Shown piece after piece: positions 62,346 through 64,000 of a DNA stretch of 64,000 nucleotides (the stretch's first letter is position 1; each line of letters begins with the position of its first letter). The DNA comes from Leptobrachium leishanense (Eukaryota > Chordata > Amphibia > Anura > Megophryidae): assembly GCA_009667805.1 (NCBI GenBank), contig CM019063.1, forward strand, positions 90,376,349 to 90,440,348, in the 5' to 3' direction. The position numbers and the translations under genes were made by a program. Below the pieces are notes generated by a model. It saw only the letters and a list, made by a program, of their open reading frames with translations, had not been told where the DNA came from and made no database searches.

Positions 62346-64000
62346 CTGTGTTTTTTTTTGCGTCCTACTTTTAAGCTCGCATTAAGACAATCACCGTGCA
62401 TACTGTACAAAAGTGCCAAACTATTAAAATTTTCCTGCAAATGATTTATGTGCTAAAGAGTTAGTAAAATTTGTTGCATTGGGAAAAAAAAGGAATTTTT
62501 TTTTTAATACATCGCTAAATCATACATCAAATCCATTTTTAAAAAAATGCTCTGCAAAATCATACATTAACACAATAAGAGGGATTGAAACCTGCAAACA
62601 GATTTATTGTTCTATTGTGCCTGGTGACTGTAAATACTGGATTTTATATTGTTATTATTTTTTTTTGTTGATGTTTCTTTCAAAACTACCATACTACCAA
62701 ATTTTATTGCAAATAAGGATTATGGCTAAAGTATTTATTTCTGTAAAGCCTTTGTCTAGGAGATCCAATTAATTAGTAAAAAAAAAAAAAATCTATATAT
62801 ATATATAATAAATTGTGCTTACGATAACCTTCCTAATCTTCTCCTTTGATTATAGTAAATATGCGTTGTTAAAGAGCAATGAATAACCTCCTCTGTTTTC
62901 AGTATTCCTGTTTATGACCCAGGAGGTTAAAAGTCATTGACTGGCGTTTGACTCCTGACCTCCTATAAATGTTATCTTATCATTTCCTCCTTGTTAACTT
63001 GTATTGAGTGCAGGTCCCTGATGGCTTGTCGGATAAAGGAGTTTTATTATATGTGCTATTGTTGGTGGACTGTCTCTTTTGTTTTAGTGAGCTGTGTCAC
63101 ACTTCATGTTGACCTTGCAATTCAACATGTTTCTGCCTTGGTTTAAGCCATAAATATGTTCCTAATTGTACCTGGCGTTAAGTCTTTAATAAGGAAGCAA
63201 TCTAGCCCCTTTTTTCTCCTTTTGTTTAGGCTTTTTTCAAACCAGTAAACATGACTATTTTCGATATAAAACAACCGTTTTTCTTGATGGTTCAAGTTTA
63301 AGCTCTTAGGAAACTGTCAATCTTACATATTCTGAAATTACAGCTTTTAAACTGTATTTAATGTGCATTTCCAAACAAAGAAAAATCGTCGCTGCTAGCT
63401 CCTAATAAAATCATTTTGGTAATATGCGTCCATATTTCATTTAGAGTAAGCTGATAACGTGCATATTCCATTAGAATGTGAAATTTAACTTCCAGCTTCC
63501 GATGATTAGACGTATTTTCGCTGTTTTTGTTAATAATGGATAAGACATATGAATAGATATATCTAGGAATCGATACATTTATTCTACTTGTAACAGATAC
63601 TCTATTTAGACATTTTGTTTATATACAGTGAAGAAACAGAAATCTGCAAAGTTGTAAATTACACGTGTATATATAATATAAATAATGTATGTATGTCTTT
63701 ACAAGTCTCTAATAAATTATATAGATATATGTTAACGTAATTTTATGTAAAATATCTAAAATTCAGTGCAGGGTATCTAGAATTTTGATGCGGTGGAGAT
63801 TAAACATAATATTTTACAGCAGTTCTTTTTTTTTATTTGGAATGAATATGAATACATAAAATATATATCCATGTGATATCACATGAAAGCCATTATCATT
63901 TTATGTCGTGCGTGCATTGTGTGGTGTGCAATTTAAACAGCAAATAAATAAATCCTAAATTAAACAAATCTTCTAATTTTCACTTTACTATTTTAGTTAT
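61139..64000. other. AT-rich sequence without recognisable mobile elements
   Basis: Nearly 3 kb with no terminal repeats, LINE tails or LTRs. It has a (TG)n run at 62317-62345 and small poly-T tracts. The complexity and lack of repeats contrast with the rest of the window, so it may be older single-copy DNA, possibly regulatory. No exon with codon structure was found. Confidence 0.5.
62317..62345 (+). repeat. (TG)n microsatellite
   Basis: About 14 TG dinucleotides, followed by a T-run at 62351. Confidence 0.95.

Overview
This window is vertebrate, non-genic DNA built almost entirely of transposable elements and tandem repeats. I see no convincing exon of a host gene and no host tRNA, rRNA or other RNA gene. 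The mix of elements points to an amphibian, most likely a frog. CR1 and L2-like LINEs, a Penelope-like element, a Ngaro/DIRS tyrosine-recombinase retrotransposon, two Ty3/Gypsy chromodomain elements, hAT, Tigger, Harbinger, and piggyBac- and mariner-type MITEs all occur in 64 kb. The organism call is inference from repeat content, not from a host gene.

Layout. 1-1,200: microsatellites and small palindromes. 1,213-5,119: a truncated tRNA-SINE head, then an inverted-repeat element whose arms begin CAGGGG and continue into minisatellites; a 5'-truncated L2/CR1-type LINE sits in one arm. 5,189-12,586: Gypsy-1 (+ strand, two LTRs of about 1.05 kb, GGATGG flanks), decayed and broken by a piggyBac-type MITE, a SINE and a snap-back MITE. 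12,778-14,930: a 39-bp minisatellite split by a MITE, a GC-rich palindromic satellite, and hAT elements nested in one another. 15,130-17,320: a Penelope-like element in two head-to-head inverted pieces. 19,051-21,677: a non-autonomous hAT carrying piggyBac-type MITEs. 22,412-27,461: a Tigger transposon interrupted by a short gag-type LTR retroelement and followed by a solo LTR. 28,062-30,511: a CR1 LINE. 33,680-37,110: a PIF/Harbinger transposon with remnants of both of its genes. 37,771-43,046: a full-length hAT with a three-part transposase gene and a 71-bp subterminal repeat array. 43,657-46,783: MITEs, a CR1 tail and hammerhead-like sequence. 47,030-57,097: Gypsy-2 (- strand), whose chromodomain is split by a Ngaro element with split direct repeats and whose integrase is split by a large palindrome. 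57,098-61,138: a CR1 piece and a second L2-like LINE that contains a hAT and a SINE. 61,139-64,000: AT-rich DNA without recognisable repeats.

The insertions can be ordered in time, because younger elements interrupt older ones and many have intact target-site duplications or an empty site elsewhere in the window. Every coding remnant belongs to a mobile element and almost all carry frameshifts, stops or truncations, so none is expected to act on its own. The strongest second-look items are the Ngaro element with A1-ORFs-B1-A2-B2 repeats and a hydrolase domain, the SINE that shares its 3' tail with the local LINE, the hammerhead-like motif near 46.6 kb, the foldback-type minisatellite element, the inverted Penelope copies, and the 154-bp-arm palindrome with a 15-bp duplication.
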